A DNA stretch of 64,000 bases, from positions 181,945 through 245,944 of the forward strand of contig NZ_BMIA01000006.1 of NCBI RefSeq assembly GCF_014641595.1. Direction: 5' to 3'. Positions 37,215 to 45,002 of this stretch are shown here, piece after piece. The DNA is from Dyadobacter endophyticus. Its GTDB lineage: Bacteria; Bacteroidota; Bacteroidia; Cytophagales; Spirosomataceae. The notes under the pieces were generated by a model. The model saw only the letters and a program-made list of their open reading frames with translations. It made no database searches and was not told where the DNA came from. Numbering within the stretch: the stretch's first letter is position 1; each line of letters starts with the position of its first letter. The translations under genes were made by a program, and so were the position numbers.

Positions 37215-37946
37215 ATGATACTAAGAACCGAAAACCTCGTCAAGAAATACGGGGTTCGTCTCGTTAATAATAATGTAAGCTACCAGGTCGAGCAGGGCGA
37301 GATCGTAGGGCTGCTCGGGCCGAACGGTGCCGGCAAAACTACTTCTTTTTATATGGCCGTCGGGTTAGTGAAGCCCAACAGCGGAAAAGTGTACCTCGAC
37401 GACAAGGACATTACCAACCTGCCCATGTACAAGCGGGCCCGCCTGGGCCTGGGCTACCTTGCGCAGGAGGCATCTGTTTTCCGGACATTGACCGTCGAAG
37501 AGAATATTAAGGCAGTGTTGGAAATGACCGATCTCTCCAAAGCCGATCAGAAGCATAAGGTGGAAGAGCTGATCGAGGAATTTCACCTTGGGCATGTCCG
37601 CAAGAGCAAGGGAATGGTTCTTTCGGGAGGCGAGCGTCGCCGGACGGAAATTGCACGGTCCCTGGCTGTCGATCCGAAATTCATTTTGCTCGACGAGCCC
37701 TTCGCCGGTGTAGACCCTATTGCCGTGGAAGATATTCAAAGCATTGTGGCCAAGCTGAAACACAAGAATATCGGCATCCTCATCACCGACCACAATGTGA
37801 ACGAAACCCTTTCAATTACCGACCGGGCGTATTTGCTATTTGAAGGAAAGATATTGAAACAGGGCTCCGCCGAAGAATTGGCAGAAGACGAGCAAGTACG
37901 TCGTGTTTACCTGGGACAGAATTTCGAGCTGAAAAGGAAGATCTGA
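37215..37946 (+). CDS. lptB: LPS export ABC transporter ATP-binding protein
   Basis: ATPase that powers lipopolysaccharide extraction from the inner membrane with LptF, LptG and LptC. 243 residues: Walker A GPNGAGKTTSFYM, signature LSGGERRRTEIAR, Walker B FILLDEPFAGVDP and the switch His in ITDHNV. The other lpt genes are elsewhere. It ends upstream of a convergent terminator. Confidence 0.94.
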   Translation: MILRTENLVKKYGVRLVNNNVSYQVEQGEIVGLLGPNGAGKTTSFYMAVGLVKPNSGKVYLDDKDITNLPMYKRARLGLGYLAQEASVFRTLTVEENIKAVLEMTDLSKADQKHKVEELIEEFHLGHVRKSKGMVLSGGERRRTEIARSLAVDPKFILLDEPFAGVDPIAVEDIQSIVAKLKHKNIGILITDHNVNETLSITDRAYLLFEGKILKQGSAEELAEDEQVRRVYLGQNFELKRKI

Positions 37947-37961
37947 AATGTCTCCAGCATA

Positions 37962-37995
37962 GAAAAGGGAACGCTCAGGCGGCATTCCCTCTCTT
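37962..37995. terminator. Convergent terminator between lptB and the microprotein gene
   Basis: Stem AGGGAACGC (37966-37974) with GCATTCCCT (37982-37990), 9 bp with one wobble pair and a 7-nt loop. On the minus strand it is followed by TTTTCT, so it best serves the microprotein transcript. Confidence 0.6.
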
Positions 37996-38046
37996 ACAAT
38001 TATTCACCATGAACTGTATTACTAGTCAAAAAGAGTAACAGCGATG

Positions 38047-38202
38047 CTACTTCTTAGGGCACTTCTTGCAATGCTTGCCCTTCTTCTTATATTTCTCGCA
38101 ACACTTCTTAAACACGCATTCAGTGTTGTCCTCGAAGCTTTTCATCCAGAAACACCCCTGCTCCACCTCCGCATTGTAGTCATTAATTGTAAAAGCGCTC
38201 AT
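38047..38202 (-). CDS. 51-residue Cys/Lys-rich microprotein
   Basis: Read directly from the minus strand: ATG at 38202, TAG at 38049-38047. The N-terminal half (MSAFTINDYNAEVEQGCFWM) is acidic and the C-terminal half is very basic with paired cysteines (VFKKCCEKYKKKGKHCKKCP). Cysteines are at 17, 29, 34, 35, 45 and 48, with His44, so a zinc-ribbon-like or disulfide fold is plausible. No signal peptide. It has its own near-consensus promoter (38256-38226) and a downstream hairpin, good evidence that it is expressed. Family and function not recognised. Confidence 0.72.
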   Translation of the reverse strand: MSAFTINDYNAEVEQGCFWMKSFEDNTECVFKKCCEKYKKKGKHCKKCPKK

Positions 38203-38225
38203 CCACATTGCCGTTAAAACTGAGG

Positions 38226-38256
38226 CAAATATATTACCTATTTAGAATCATTCAAA
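38226..38256 (-). promoter_or_regulatory. Near-consensus promoter of the microprotein gene
   Basis: On the minus strand TTTG (38256-38253), 19-bp spacer, TATATTTG (38233-38226). Predicted start near 38219, 17 nt before the ATG. One of the two best promoter matches in the window. Confidence 0.7.
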
Positions 38257-38310
38257 TGTTTGTTGAAAATTATTTTGAATAAATCTAAATAACTTAACGG
38301 GCACTTTGGG

Positions 38311-38853
38311 TCACTTCAAATGTCCCTTGCTTTTCAAAAACGCTAAAATACGCTCCGGCGAGACTTTCTCCTTGTGGTAGGAAAGTATCACTGCTTCTGA
38401 TTCCAGGTCGATACTCCCCTTTCTAACACCGTCTATTTCCTGCAAGTCGGCCACAAGTTCCTGCACATTATCCGGGCTCGCCAGATCGATCCGGAGCTGC
38501 CTTTGGGATTTGAAACGCTCAAAGTGCTGCTCTGCCAGCACCTGCTCTTCGCTTTTGAATGGCTCCCAACGGTTGATAACCAACCCTGATAATGCAACAA
38601 ACCAGCCCAAGAAATAGGACAACGTCTCCATTCGGCCATGAAACTCTCTATTCCAGAAATAAAAAGCAGCCAGGCGGCCACTCAGCCAAGTAAATATCGT
38701 CCATTGCAAAACCGTGACCAATAGCTGATGCCTGGTCAGAAAGACAGTATCAAAAATCGGCAAGGATGCCAGGGATAGTAAAGGAAGTATGCAGCAACCA
38801 ATATGTAAAAATGTAATTATCAAACTGAAAGACAGGGAATAAAAGCTTCGCAT
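38311..38853 (-). CDS. MerC-domain membrane protein with HMA-like tail
   Basis: 180 residues from the ATG at 38853 (MRSFYSLSFSL); the longer frame from 38922 crosses the operator-like palindrome and is less likely. Four hydrophobic helices, the first with the Cys pair HIGCCILPL typical of MerC. The C-terminal ~65 residues (RQLRIDLASPDNV... to SKGHLK) have the length and predicted order of an HMA ferredoxin-like fold but lack CxxC. MerC-like proteins move soft or transition metals; in Bacteroidota they are often beside Fur/Zur-type genes. Divergent from the His-rich lipoprotein. Confidence 0.78.
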   Translation of the reverse strand: MRSFYSLSFSLIITFLHIGCCILPLLSLASLPIFDTVFLTRHQLLVTVLQWTIFTWLSGRLAAFYFWNREFHGRMETLSYFLGWFVALSGLVINRWEPFKSEEQVLAEQHFERFKSQRQLRIDLASPDNVQELVADLQEIDGVRKGSIDLESEAVILSYHKEKVSPERILAFLKSKGHLK

Positions 38854-38906
38854 ATCGAAAGAAAATGGACGCGACGGTTGCGTGTTAAAAGTATTTGTTT
38901 CATTTT

Positions 38907-38921
38907 TGCAACGTTGTTGCA
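38907..38921. promoter_or_regulatory. TGCAAC-N3-GTTGCA palindrome, candidate Zur/Fur-family operator
   Basis: Perfect 6-bp inverted repeat with a 3-bp centre, in the divergent promoter region of the MerC-like gene and the His-rich lipoprotein gene. Position and symmetry fit a repressor site that controls both directions. Assignment to Zur is inference from the metal-related neighbours. Confidence 0.5.
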
Positions 38922-38942
38922 TTTAATGAAGTTCCATCCGAA

Positions 38943-39350
38943 ATGAATCTTATCCGTCCGATTTTCCTGCTAACTATTAGCCTGACAGCCGCCTCCTGCG
39001 CCCAAGAGGAAAAAAGCCCCGAGCTAATTGAAGCCAACCGTTTGCATCTTGAAGCCATTGAAATTTCAAAAGAACTGGAACCAAAACTCGAAAGCCTATC
39101 GTCGCACGCGAAAGGCGGTGCAGAAAAATCACAGATCGACAGCTTAAAGGCCCTCATCGAAATGTGGGAAGAGAATATGATCGAAGTTCCCGGATTTGCA
39201 CACGCCCACGCGCATGGCACGCATACACATGAACACAAGTCTGCCCCGCCGATGACCGATGAGTCGATGCTGGACTATCAGCGGCAATCCAGGGAAGCCA
39301 TTATTGAGTTACAAGGAGCTACTGCAAAACTTGATAGTCTGCTAAAATGA
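38943..39350 (+). CDS. Histidine-rich lipoprotein
   Basis: 135 residues from the ATG at 38943; lipobox LTAASC with Cys19. After a helical coiled segment comes a His cluster, GFAHAHAHGTHTHEHKS (His87, 89, 91, 94, 96, 98), a strong candidate metal (Zn, Ni or Cu) buffer in the periplasm. The stop overlaps the ATG of the DUF3299-like gene (ATGA), so the two are coupled. Family not recognised; a zinc-capture role is inferred from the His cluster and context. Confidence 0.75.
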   Translation: MNLIRPIFLLTISLTAASCAQEEKSPELIEANRLHLEAIEISKELEPKLESLSSHAKGGAEKSQIDSLKALIEMWEENMIEVPGFAHAHAHGTHTHEHKSAPPMTDESMLDYQRQSREAIIELQGATAKLDSLLK

Positions 39351-39781
39351 AAAAACTTCCTATCCTGCTCATTCCGTTTCTCGCTTTTACATTTCGGGCC
39401 GAACCATTGCAAATCAGCTGGAAGCGGCTGACCGACGTACAGTTTACCCGAAAACTCAACAAGGAACTGGGCATGCATTTCTTATACCCTGCTTTCGGGC
39501 CGTCAGTGAATGCATTGCAGGGCAAAGAGATCAGTATCCGGGGTTACATGATCCCCGTGGATGAAAACGATAACATTTACGTGATTTCCGCCAAACCGAT
39601 GGCGGCCTGCTTCTTCTGCGGTGGCGCAGGGCCCGAATCCATCATGGAACTGCAATTCCGGAAGAAAAAACAGCGTTTCCGTACCGACGAAGTACTGACT
39701 GTCAGGGGAAGATTGGTGCTTAACGCGAGTGACATCGATCACCTCAACTACATTTTGAAAGACGCCGAGGTGATCGATTGA
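39347..39781 (+). CDS. DUF3299-like exported protein
   Basis: 144 residues with a signal peptide. The core ALQGKEISIRGYMIPVDEN followed by MAACFFCGGAGPES resembles DUF3299, with a CxxC (Cys88, Cys91). In Pseudomonas a DUF3299 protein is encoded in the Zur-regulated operon PA4063-PA4066 together with a His-rich periplasmic protein, which parallels this pair. No ABC transporter genes are present here. Metal binding is likely, function inferred. Confidence 0.72.
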   Translation: MKKLPILLIPFLAFTFRAEPLQISWKRLTDVQFTRKLNKELGMHFLYPAFGPSVNALQGKEISIRGYMIPVDENDNIYVISAKPMAACFFCGGAGPESIMELQFRKKKQRFRTDEVLTVRGRLVLNASDIDHLNYILKDAEVID

Positions 39782-39784
39782 TTA

Positions 39785-40489
39785 TCAGGGAATTTTTTCC
39801 CAGATCTCGTGGACAGGCTTGCCGTCGCTACTCTTGCCGCTATGGTCCCAGCGACCATTTTCAAGTTTGAAATCGAATTTAAGCGACGAGCCTACGCGAT
39901 TGTTGTCTTTGGAGAAAAACTGAATATTTTCGGTGTATTTGCCGTCTTTCGCGGTGTAAGTGCCGCCGCCTGTCGCATAAAATCCCTTCACGGCCGGGTC
40001 CACTGCGAACCATTGGAAACGGGTTTTTGAAAGTAGTTTGAGTGTTTTCCGTGTTCCTTCCTGGTGTATCTGGACGAGCCCGCCTTGCCCGTTGTCGCGC
40101 TCGGTAATATGCCAGGCGCCTGCCATCGGCGCATTACTCGTAGCGTCGTCGACGCGCATCCATACCATCGCTTCTTCGTAACGCAACGTGAGAATGTCGT
40201 CTTTTACTGTCACTGTGAACTCAATAGGGATACCGATTTTCGCCGTATCCGCCGAATTGAATTCCGGCGTGTAAGTCATTTTGTCGCCATTCATCGTGAA
40301 CGGGCCGCCTTCGGTTCTTTCAAAATACTTGTTACCGATGCTGTAAGAGGCAATAACCAGGTAATTATCCGCCACAATGAGCGTCGAGGCACTGCCAGTC
40401 GGCTCCTGCGATTTCCAGGCGCCTTTGGGTATCTGGGCGAATGTCAGAAAAGAAATGAGTACAAAGGCGATCGTCAGTATATGTTTCAT
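39785..40489 (-). CDS. Exported lipocalin-like protein with two similar halves
   Basis: 234 residues with signal peptide MKHILTIAFVLISFLTFAQ. Two beta-rich halves, each starting with a GAW motif (IPKGAWKSQEP and PMAGAWHITERD), look like repeated lipocalin-like domains. Such proteins bind small hydrophobic ligands in the periplasm; none can be named. It converges on the DUF3299-like gene with a 3-bp gap. Confidence 0.65.
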   Translation of the reverse strand: MKHILTIAFVLISFLTFAQIPKGAWKSQEPTGSASTLIVADNYLVIASYSIGNKYFERTEGGPFTMNGDKMTYTPEFNSADTAKIGIPIEFTVTVKDDILTLRYEEAMVWMRVDDATSNAPMAGAWHITERDNGQGGLVQIHQEGTRKTLKLLSKTRFQWFAVDPAVKGFYATGGGTYTAKDGKYTENIQFFSKDNNRVGSSLKFDFKLENGRWDHSGKSSDGKPVHEIWEKIP

Positions 40490-40557
40490 TGCATTCGGTT
40501 TGATGGAGTTACCATATACGTTATCAAAATTATGCCAATTTCCACGGGAAGCAACTT

Positions 40558-41253
40558 TCAGCGCAAAACTTCCCGCAAAACATCCAGCGACTTGATCTCC
40601 CCGAGCGCATCCATGTGGATTTTGTAAAAGAAAATCATCTTTTCGAGTATACTTATCCGCCGCGTCCTGTCTAGCGGAATGGACAATCCGTAGCCATTTT
40701 CCAGCATTTGTGCCGTGGCAGCATGCTCCTGCACGTCGGGTCGGAACGGAAAATAGCTGTCTTTCAACTCACTTTCGAGATCATTGGCAGCCTCAACCCC
40801 AAAGCCCAGGTAATGTGCGAGTTGCATGAGAAACTGAATGTGAAAGTTTTCGAAACCGGCTTCGGCCTCATCGAGATACAGCACCGATTGCTCAATAAAA
40901 TTGAACAATGGCTCGTTTTTTTCCTCCTCTCGCAAAGTTTTACTCAGCATCTCGGTCATAAAAAGTGCCAGGCCCGATTTTAATACATCAAAAGGAATCG
41001 AGAAGAATGGCGCATAGCATTTGATCTCGGAAATGCGGTGGATGGTATCCTCCCTATTTTTATGGTAAACCACCAAATCGAGTAATGTAAGCGGCTGGAA
41101 GAACGCGATCCGGTTGGTTTTTGACTTGCTGCTTCTGACGCCATTTACGATATAAGTCTGTATACCAAAGGCTTCGGTGTAAACCTTCGCGATAATGGAA
41201 GATTCTTTATACCGGATGTAGCTCAATGCGATACCGCGGGTTTTATGAAGCAT
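40558..41253 (-). CDS. recO: DNA repair protein RecO
   Basis: Annealing and RecA-loading factor of the RecFOR pathway. 231 residues from the ATG at 41253 (MLHKTRGIALSYIRYKESS), which is the normal RecO N-terminal OB fold; a start at 41280 is in frame but unneeded. YIVNGVRSSKSK and the C-terminal helical domain fit the family. A TATTTTTG box at 41285-41278 (minus strand) lies 25 bp upstream and supports this start. Confidence 0.9.
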   Translation of the reverse strand: MLHKTRGIALSYIRYKESSIIAKVYTEAFGIQTYIVNGVRSSKSKTNRIAFFQPLTLLDLVVYHKNREDTIHRISEIKCYAPFFSIPFDVLKSGLALFMTEMLSKTLREEEKNEPLFNFIEQSVLYLDEAEAGFENFHIQFLMQLAHYLGFGVEAANDLESELKDSYFPFRPDVQEHAATAQMLENGYGLSIPLDRTRRISILEKMIFFYKIHMDALGEIKSLDVLREVLR

Positions 41254-41595
41254 ATGAAATTTTAATATCCAATTGACCAAAAATAGCTATCTTTCTTATA
41301 ATTGATAAGCTAGTGTGATTTTGCAATAATTTGTGATCTGGCTCTTGAAACAGTAGGCAAGGGAATTGGCGGTAGGGTAATTTTCGCAACATTGTGCCAA
41401 TCTTGCCCCGTAGATTTAACCCGAGGGAAAGGATATGAAAATTTGAACATTTTTGGAGTTTTTTAAGCCAAAGGATTTGTACCTTTGTGAGAAATAACGA
41501 ACTAAACGAGAATTGAAATTCGTTAGGCTAATATTCAGGGAATACGATTTGCATACCAGCAAACACCAATATTTCTAACAGCATTACTCTCTCTT
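41254..41595. other. Intergenic region with divergent promoter boxes
   Basis: 342 bp between divergent recO and the PurF-like gene. Minus-strand TATTTTTG (41285-41278) serves recO. Plus-strand TACCTTTG (41480-41487) lies 108 bp before the PurF-like start, with TTTG at 41452-41455 (24-bp spacer, longer than the usual 19-21). The leader would be about 100 nt; no riboswitch or RNA gene is recognised. Confidence 0.4.
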
Positions 41596-43488
41596 ATGAG
41601 CGACGCCATTAAGCATGAGTGCGGCATAGCACTTATCCGTCTTAGAAAGCCTTATCAATACTACATCGACAAGTACGAAACGCCGCTGTATGCTGTCCAT
41701 AAGCTTTCGGTCATGATGGAAAAACAGGTCAACCGGGGCCAGGATGGAGCCGGGGTAGCCAATATTAAAATCGACGTCCCGCCTGGGAAACGATATATCA
41801 GCCGATACAGATCCGTAGAGCCTCAACCACTTACGGATATCTTCTCTAAAATCCACAAGAAATTCCGGAAAGGTCTTAAGAATAACAGAGACCATGCCAG
41901 CGACGCAAAATGGTTGCAGGAGAATCTTGCTTTTACGGGAGAAGTATGGTTGGGACATCTTCGTTACGGCACACATGGCACCAATGAAGTAGAAAACTGC
42001 CACCCGATGCTGCGCCAAAGTAACTGGCGGAGTCGTAATCTGGTGATGGCGGGTAACTTCAACATGACCAATGTCGATGAGCTTTTTGGCAAACTGGTTT
42101 CATTAGGCCAGCACCCGAAAGAGAAAGTCGACACCGTAACGGTAATGGAAAAAATTGGACATTTCCTGGATGAAGAAAATCAGCGGGTGTTCGAGCGTTT
42201 CAAAGGAGTTTATGAAAACCCGACATTGTCCGACGTTATCGAGGACAATATCGACCTGCCACGCTTGCTTTATCGCTCGTGCCGCGACTTTGATGGAGGT
42301 TATGCGATGTGCGGCCTGACAGGCTACGGCGCCTCTTTCGTAATCCGTGACCCCGCAGGTATCCGCCCCGCATTCTACTACGCTGATGATGAGGTAGTTG
42401 TAGTGGCATCTGAAAAGCAAGCCATTAAAGCTGCATTCAATGTAGATTATAATCAGATCACTGAAATTACGCCTGGCTCTGCGCTGATCGTCGACAAAAA
42501 CGGTGAATACAACGAGTTCCCGATCCTGCCTCGCCTCGAAAAACGCTCATGCAGTTTTGAGCGTATCTATTTTTCCCGTGGCACCGATCCGGACATTTAT
42601 AACGAGCGCAAGCAGCTGGGTAAATTGCTGATTCCGCAGATCCTCAAAGAAGTTAACTACGACCTCGAAAACACGATTTTCTCTTATATCCCGAACACCG
42701 CGGAAACGGCGTTCCTTGGGATGATCGAAGGTTTGGAAGAATATCTTGCTAAAAAACGCAAGCAAGCCATCATGGAAGGCATTCTTTTCGAAGCCGACCT
42801 GGAAAAAGTGCTTTCATTCCGTCCACGGATCGAGAAACTGGTAACTAAGGATGTAAAATCCCGCACCTTTATCACTGCCGATGCCCTGCGCGACGACATG
42901 GTTTCGAGTGTGTACGATACCACTTTTGAGGTCGTTCGCAAGAATATCGACACCGTGGTGATCATAGACGATTCGATCGTTCGGGGTACCACACTTGAAA
43001 AAAGCATTCTGACGATGCTCGACCGCCTCAAACCGAAGAAGATTGTAGTAGCCTCTTCGGCACCGCAAATCCGCTTCCCGGATTGCTATGGTATCGATAT
43101 GTCGAGAATGAAGGATTTTGTTGCTTACCGTGCTATATTGAAGTTGCTCGAAGAGCGCGATATGGAATATAAGCTGGAAGACGCTTACACACAAAGCGTT
43201 ACAGCTCTGGCAACGAAAAACCCGTACAATACGAACTTCGTTAAGGCACTTTACGAGCCTTTCAGCGACGAAGAGATTTCTCAAAAAATAGCAGAAATTA
43301 TCCGACCGAAGGGTTTGAATGCCGAGCTCTCTGTTGTTTTCCAGACAGTTGAAAACCTGCACAAAGCCTGCCCTGGCCATTTGGGGGACTGGTACTTCAC
43401 TGGAAACTACCCAACGCAAGGCGGTAATAAAGTAGTAAACAAGGCCTTTACCAACTCCTACGAGGGTAAATTGGAAAGAGCTTATTGA
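41596..43488 (+). CDS. Long PurF-like amidophosphoribosyltransferase
   Basis: 630 residues. The class II glutaminase begins KHECGIALIRL, with Cys9 as the expected nucleophile after removal of an eight-residue propeptide, as in Bacillus-type PurF. WLGHLRYGTHG and the glutamine pocket follow. The phosphoribosyltransferase part has TVVIIDDSIVRGTT (PRPP loop). It is ~130 residues longer than usual PurF. Bacteroidota carry such a long form besides ordinary PurF; whether this one makes phosphoribosylamine is not certain. Soluble; single gene ending in a strong terminator. Confidence 0.82.
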   Translation: MSDAIKHECGIALIRLRKPYQYYIDKYETPLYAVHKLSVMMEKQVNRGQDGAGVANIKIDVPPGKRYISRYRSVEPQPLTDIFSKIHKKFRKGLKNNRDHASDAKWLQENLAFTGEVWLGHLRYGTHGTNEVENCHPMLRQSNWRSRNLVMAGNFNMTNVDELFGKLVSLGQHPKEKVDTVTVMEKIGHFLDEENQRVFERFKGVYENPTLSDVIEDNIDLPRLLYRSCRDFDGGYAMCGLTGYGASFVIRDPAGIRPAFYYADDEVVVVASEKQAIKAAFNVDYNQITEITPGSALIVDKNGEYNEFPILPRLEKRSCSFERIYFSRGTDPDIYNERKQLGKLLIPQILKEVNYDLENTIFSYIPNTAETAFLGMIEGLEEYLAKKRKQAIMEGILFEADLEKVLSFRPRIEKLVTKDVKSRTFITADALRDDMVSSVYDTTFEVVRKNIDTVVIIDDSIVRGTTLEKSILTMLDRLKPKKIVVASSAPQIRFPDCYGIDMSRMKDFVAYRAILKLLEERDMEYKLEDAYTQSVTALATKNPYNTNFVKALYEPFSDEEISQKIAEIIRPKGLNAELSVVFQTVENLHKACPGHLGDWYFTGNYPTQGGNKVVNKAFTNSYEGKLERAY

Positions 43489-43508
43489 TTATAGAAATTT
43501 GGATGACG

Positions 43509-43544
43509 ATAGCCGGCCTGGAAACGAGCCGGCTATTTTTTTTT
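43509..43544 (+). terminator. Intrinsic terminator after the PurF-like gene
   Basis: Stem ATAGCCGGC with GCCGGCTAT (9 bp, 10-nt loop) and a run of eight or more T. Confidence 0.9.
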
Positions 43545-43557
43545 AGCTTTTAGACTA

Positions 43558-43615
43558 AATTCGGTCAATGCACTGACTGAACTTAGCTAAAATCAGTCAA
43601 TACGTTGACCGAATT
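43558..43615. promoter_or_regulatory. 58-bp nested dyad upstream of the DUF6265 gene
   Basis: Centred at 43586/43587. Outer arms AATTCGGTCAA (43558-43568) and TTGACCGAATT (43605-43615) are exact complements; inner arms TGACTGA (43574-43580) and TCAGTCA (43593-43599) too; the centre is TTAGCTAA. In all 24 of 29 positions match. It also divides into two GTCA-N6-TGAC sites centred 32 bp apart, about three helical turns. This looks like a paired operator for a dimeric repressor. TTGAC of the right arm lies 17 bp before TTAATTTG (43626-43633), a near -7 box. Confidence 0.65.
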
Positions 43616-43659
43616 AACATTTCTATTAATTTGCCGGCTCAATTCACAACCTAAATCTC

Positions 43660-44166
43660 ATGACCCAATTCAACACAATCCAGTTAGTTAAAAAAGCATG
43701 TCTGGCATTTGCCCTGGTGTTAACGGCAACTTTTGCTCAGGCGCAAGGCACCCTGAACGACATTGCATTCCTCGACGGCCGCTGGTTGGGAACTTATAAC
43801 GGCGGACCTATCGAAGCCTCCTGGACTGCTCCGAAGGGAAACAACATCGTCGGCTTTATCCGCATGATCAAGGATGACAAGCCTGCTCTTTATGAGATAT
43901 TCGCATTTGAACAGACTGACAATGGCCCTGTGGCGATGGTGAAGCATTTCAAACCCGGCATGATCTCCCTGGAAGAAAAAGAAGTGGCCGACCGCTACAA
44001 ATTCATCGAGGCTAAAAAGAACCAGGCTTTATTTGAAAAAGACGACGCGTCGGTGCGGATCATTTACGAGAGACGCTCCGCTACTCAGCTGGTGATTCAG
44101 CGGGGGAAGAAGGAAAATGATAAATGGAGCTTTATGGATCTGTTTATTTTTAACAAAATCCCCTGA
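43660..44166 (+). CDS. DUF6265-like exported protein
   Basis: 168 residues with signal peptide (ALVLTATFAQAQG). The mature part starts LNDIAFLDGRWLGTYNGGPI and continues ASWTAPKGNNIVGFIRM, the DUF6265 pattern, a beta-barrel of lipocalin-like shape. It likely binds a small ligand in the periplasm. Single gene, controlled by the nested dyad at 43558-43615 and closed by a terminator at 44188-44217. The regulator is not in the window. Confidence 0.78.
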   Translation: MTQFNTIQLVKKACLAFALVLTATFAQAQGTLNDIAFLDGRWLGTYNGGPIEASWTAPKGNNIVGFIRMIKDDKPALYEIFAFEQTDNGPVAMVKHFKPGMISLEEKEVADRYKFIEAKKNQALFEKDDASVRIIYERRSATQLVIQRGKKENDKWSFMDLFIFNKIP

Positions 44167-44187
44167 GGCATTCGGGAAGCTTTCGGA

Positions 44188-44217
44188 ACAGCAATCCAAA
44201 CGGATTGCTGTTTTTTT
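44188..44217 (+). terminator. Intrinsic terminator after the DUF6265 gene
   Basis: Stem ACAGCAATCC with GGATTGCTGT (10 bp, 4-nt loop) followed by seven T. Confidence 0.9.
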
Positions 44218-44222
44218 ATGCC

Positions 44223-44669
44223 TTAATTTTTAAGTATCAGATATACGCCGCCCACCAACAATATCGTACCCAAAATACGTGGCAAGTTCATATGATGAAC
44301 AGCGAACCCCTGTAAACCAAAATGATCGATGGTCATCACGGTTACCATCTGGCCGGCGATAACGAGGCACATCATGTTGGCCGGACCGATATTGCGGACA
44401 ATGAAAATAACGGTGATTACATAGAATGCCCCCAGCACGCCACCCATAAACCGGGTCCAAGAAACCTGTTTGAGGTCGGCCAGAGAAGGGATGGGGTTTT
44501 GATTGAAACAGGCAAATGCTATGGTAAGGACCATTAACCCCACAAAAAATGAGGTCATAGCTGCGAGAATAGGGTTATTGATCGACTCGCGAAGTTGCGT
44601 GTTCACGCCCGATTGTACGGCGTTGCTGATGCCGATGAGAAAAGCGAAGATCAGGAAAATCCAGTTCAT
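44223..44669 (-). CDS. DMT-superfamily transporter, YdcZ/DUF606-like
   Basis: 148 residues with five hydrophobic helices: the first has FLIGISNAVQSGVNTQLR, and the end LPRILGTILLVGGVYLIL is typical of DUF606 half-size transporters, which usually work as dimers. Substrate unknown. It lies 21 bp downstream of nuoK on the same strand and may be the last gene of that transcript. Confidence 0.83.
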   Translation of the reverse strand: MNWIFLIFAFLIGISNAVQSGVNTQLRESINNPILAAMTSFFVGLMVLTIAFACFNQNPIPSLADLKQVSWTRFMGGVLGAFYVITVIFIVRNIGPANMMCLVIAGQMVTVMTIDHFGLQGFAVHHMNLPRILGTILLVGGVYLILKN

Positions 44670-44690
44670 GCAGCGGATGGGACTTTTAAA

Positions 44691-45002
44691 CTATTGCTTC
44701 AATTCGTTTACCTTGTCAGGGTCGACGGTTTTGAAACGACCATACACACGCAGGATGATCGCCAGGGCCACAGTCACTTCCGCAGCCGCAACAACGATCA
44801 CAAAAAGTGCAAACAACTGACCGCTCAAACGTTCGACATCGTGCCGGCCGAATGCTACCAAATTGATATTGACCGCATTAAGCATTAGCTCAATCCCGAG
44901 CAGCATACCGATAAAATGCCGCTTGGTAATGGAAATAGCCAGCCCAATGCAAAACAATGCAGCTGCGACGACCAGATAATATTGTACTGGTATGGTTGTC
45001 AT
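44691..45002 (-). CDS. nuoK: NADH-quinone oxidoreductase subunit K
   Basis: Membrane subunit K of complex I, an antiporter-like proton-translocating subunit (MrpC relative). 103 residues and three helices; MLLGIELMLNAVNINLVAF carries the conserved membrane glutamate, and a second Glu is in VVAAAEVTVALAII. Its start overlaps the nuoJ stop by 4 bp. It is the only nuoK in the window; the first nuo operon ends at nuoJ. Confidence 0.94.
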   Translation of the reverse strand: MTTIPVQYYLVVAAALFCIGLAISITKRHFIGMLLGIELMLNAVNINLVAFGRHDVERLSGQLFALFVIVVAAAEVTVALAIILRVYGRFKTVDPDKVNELKQ

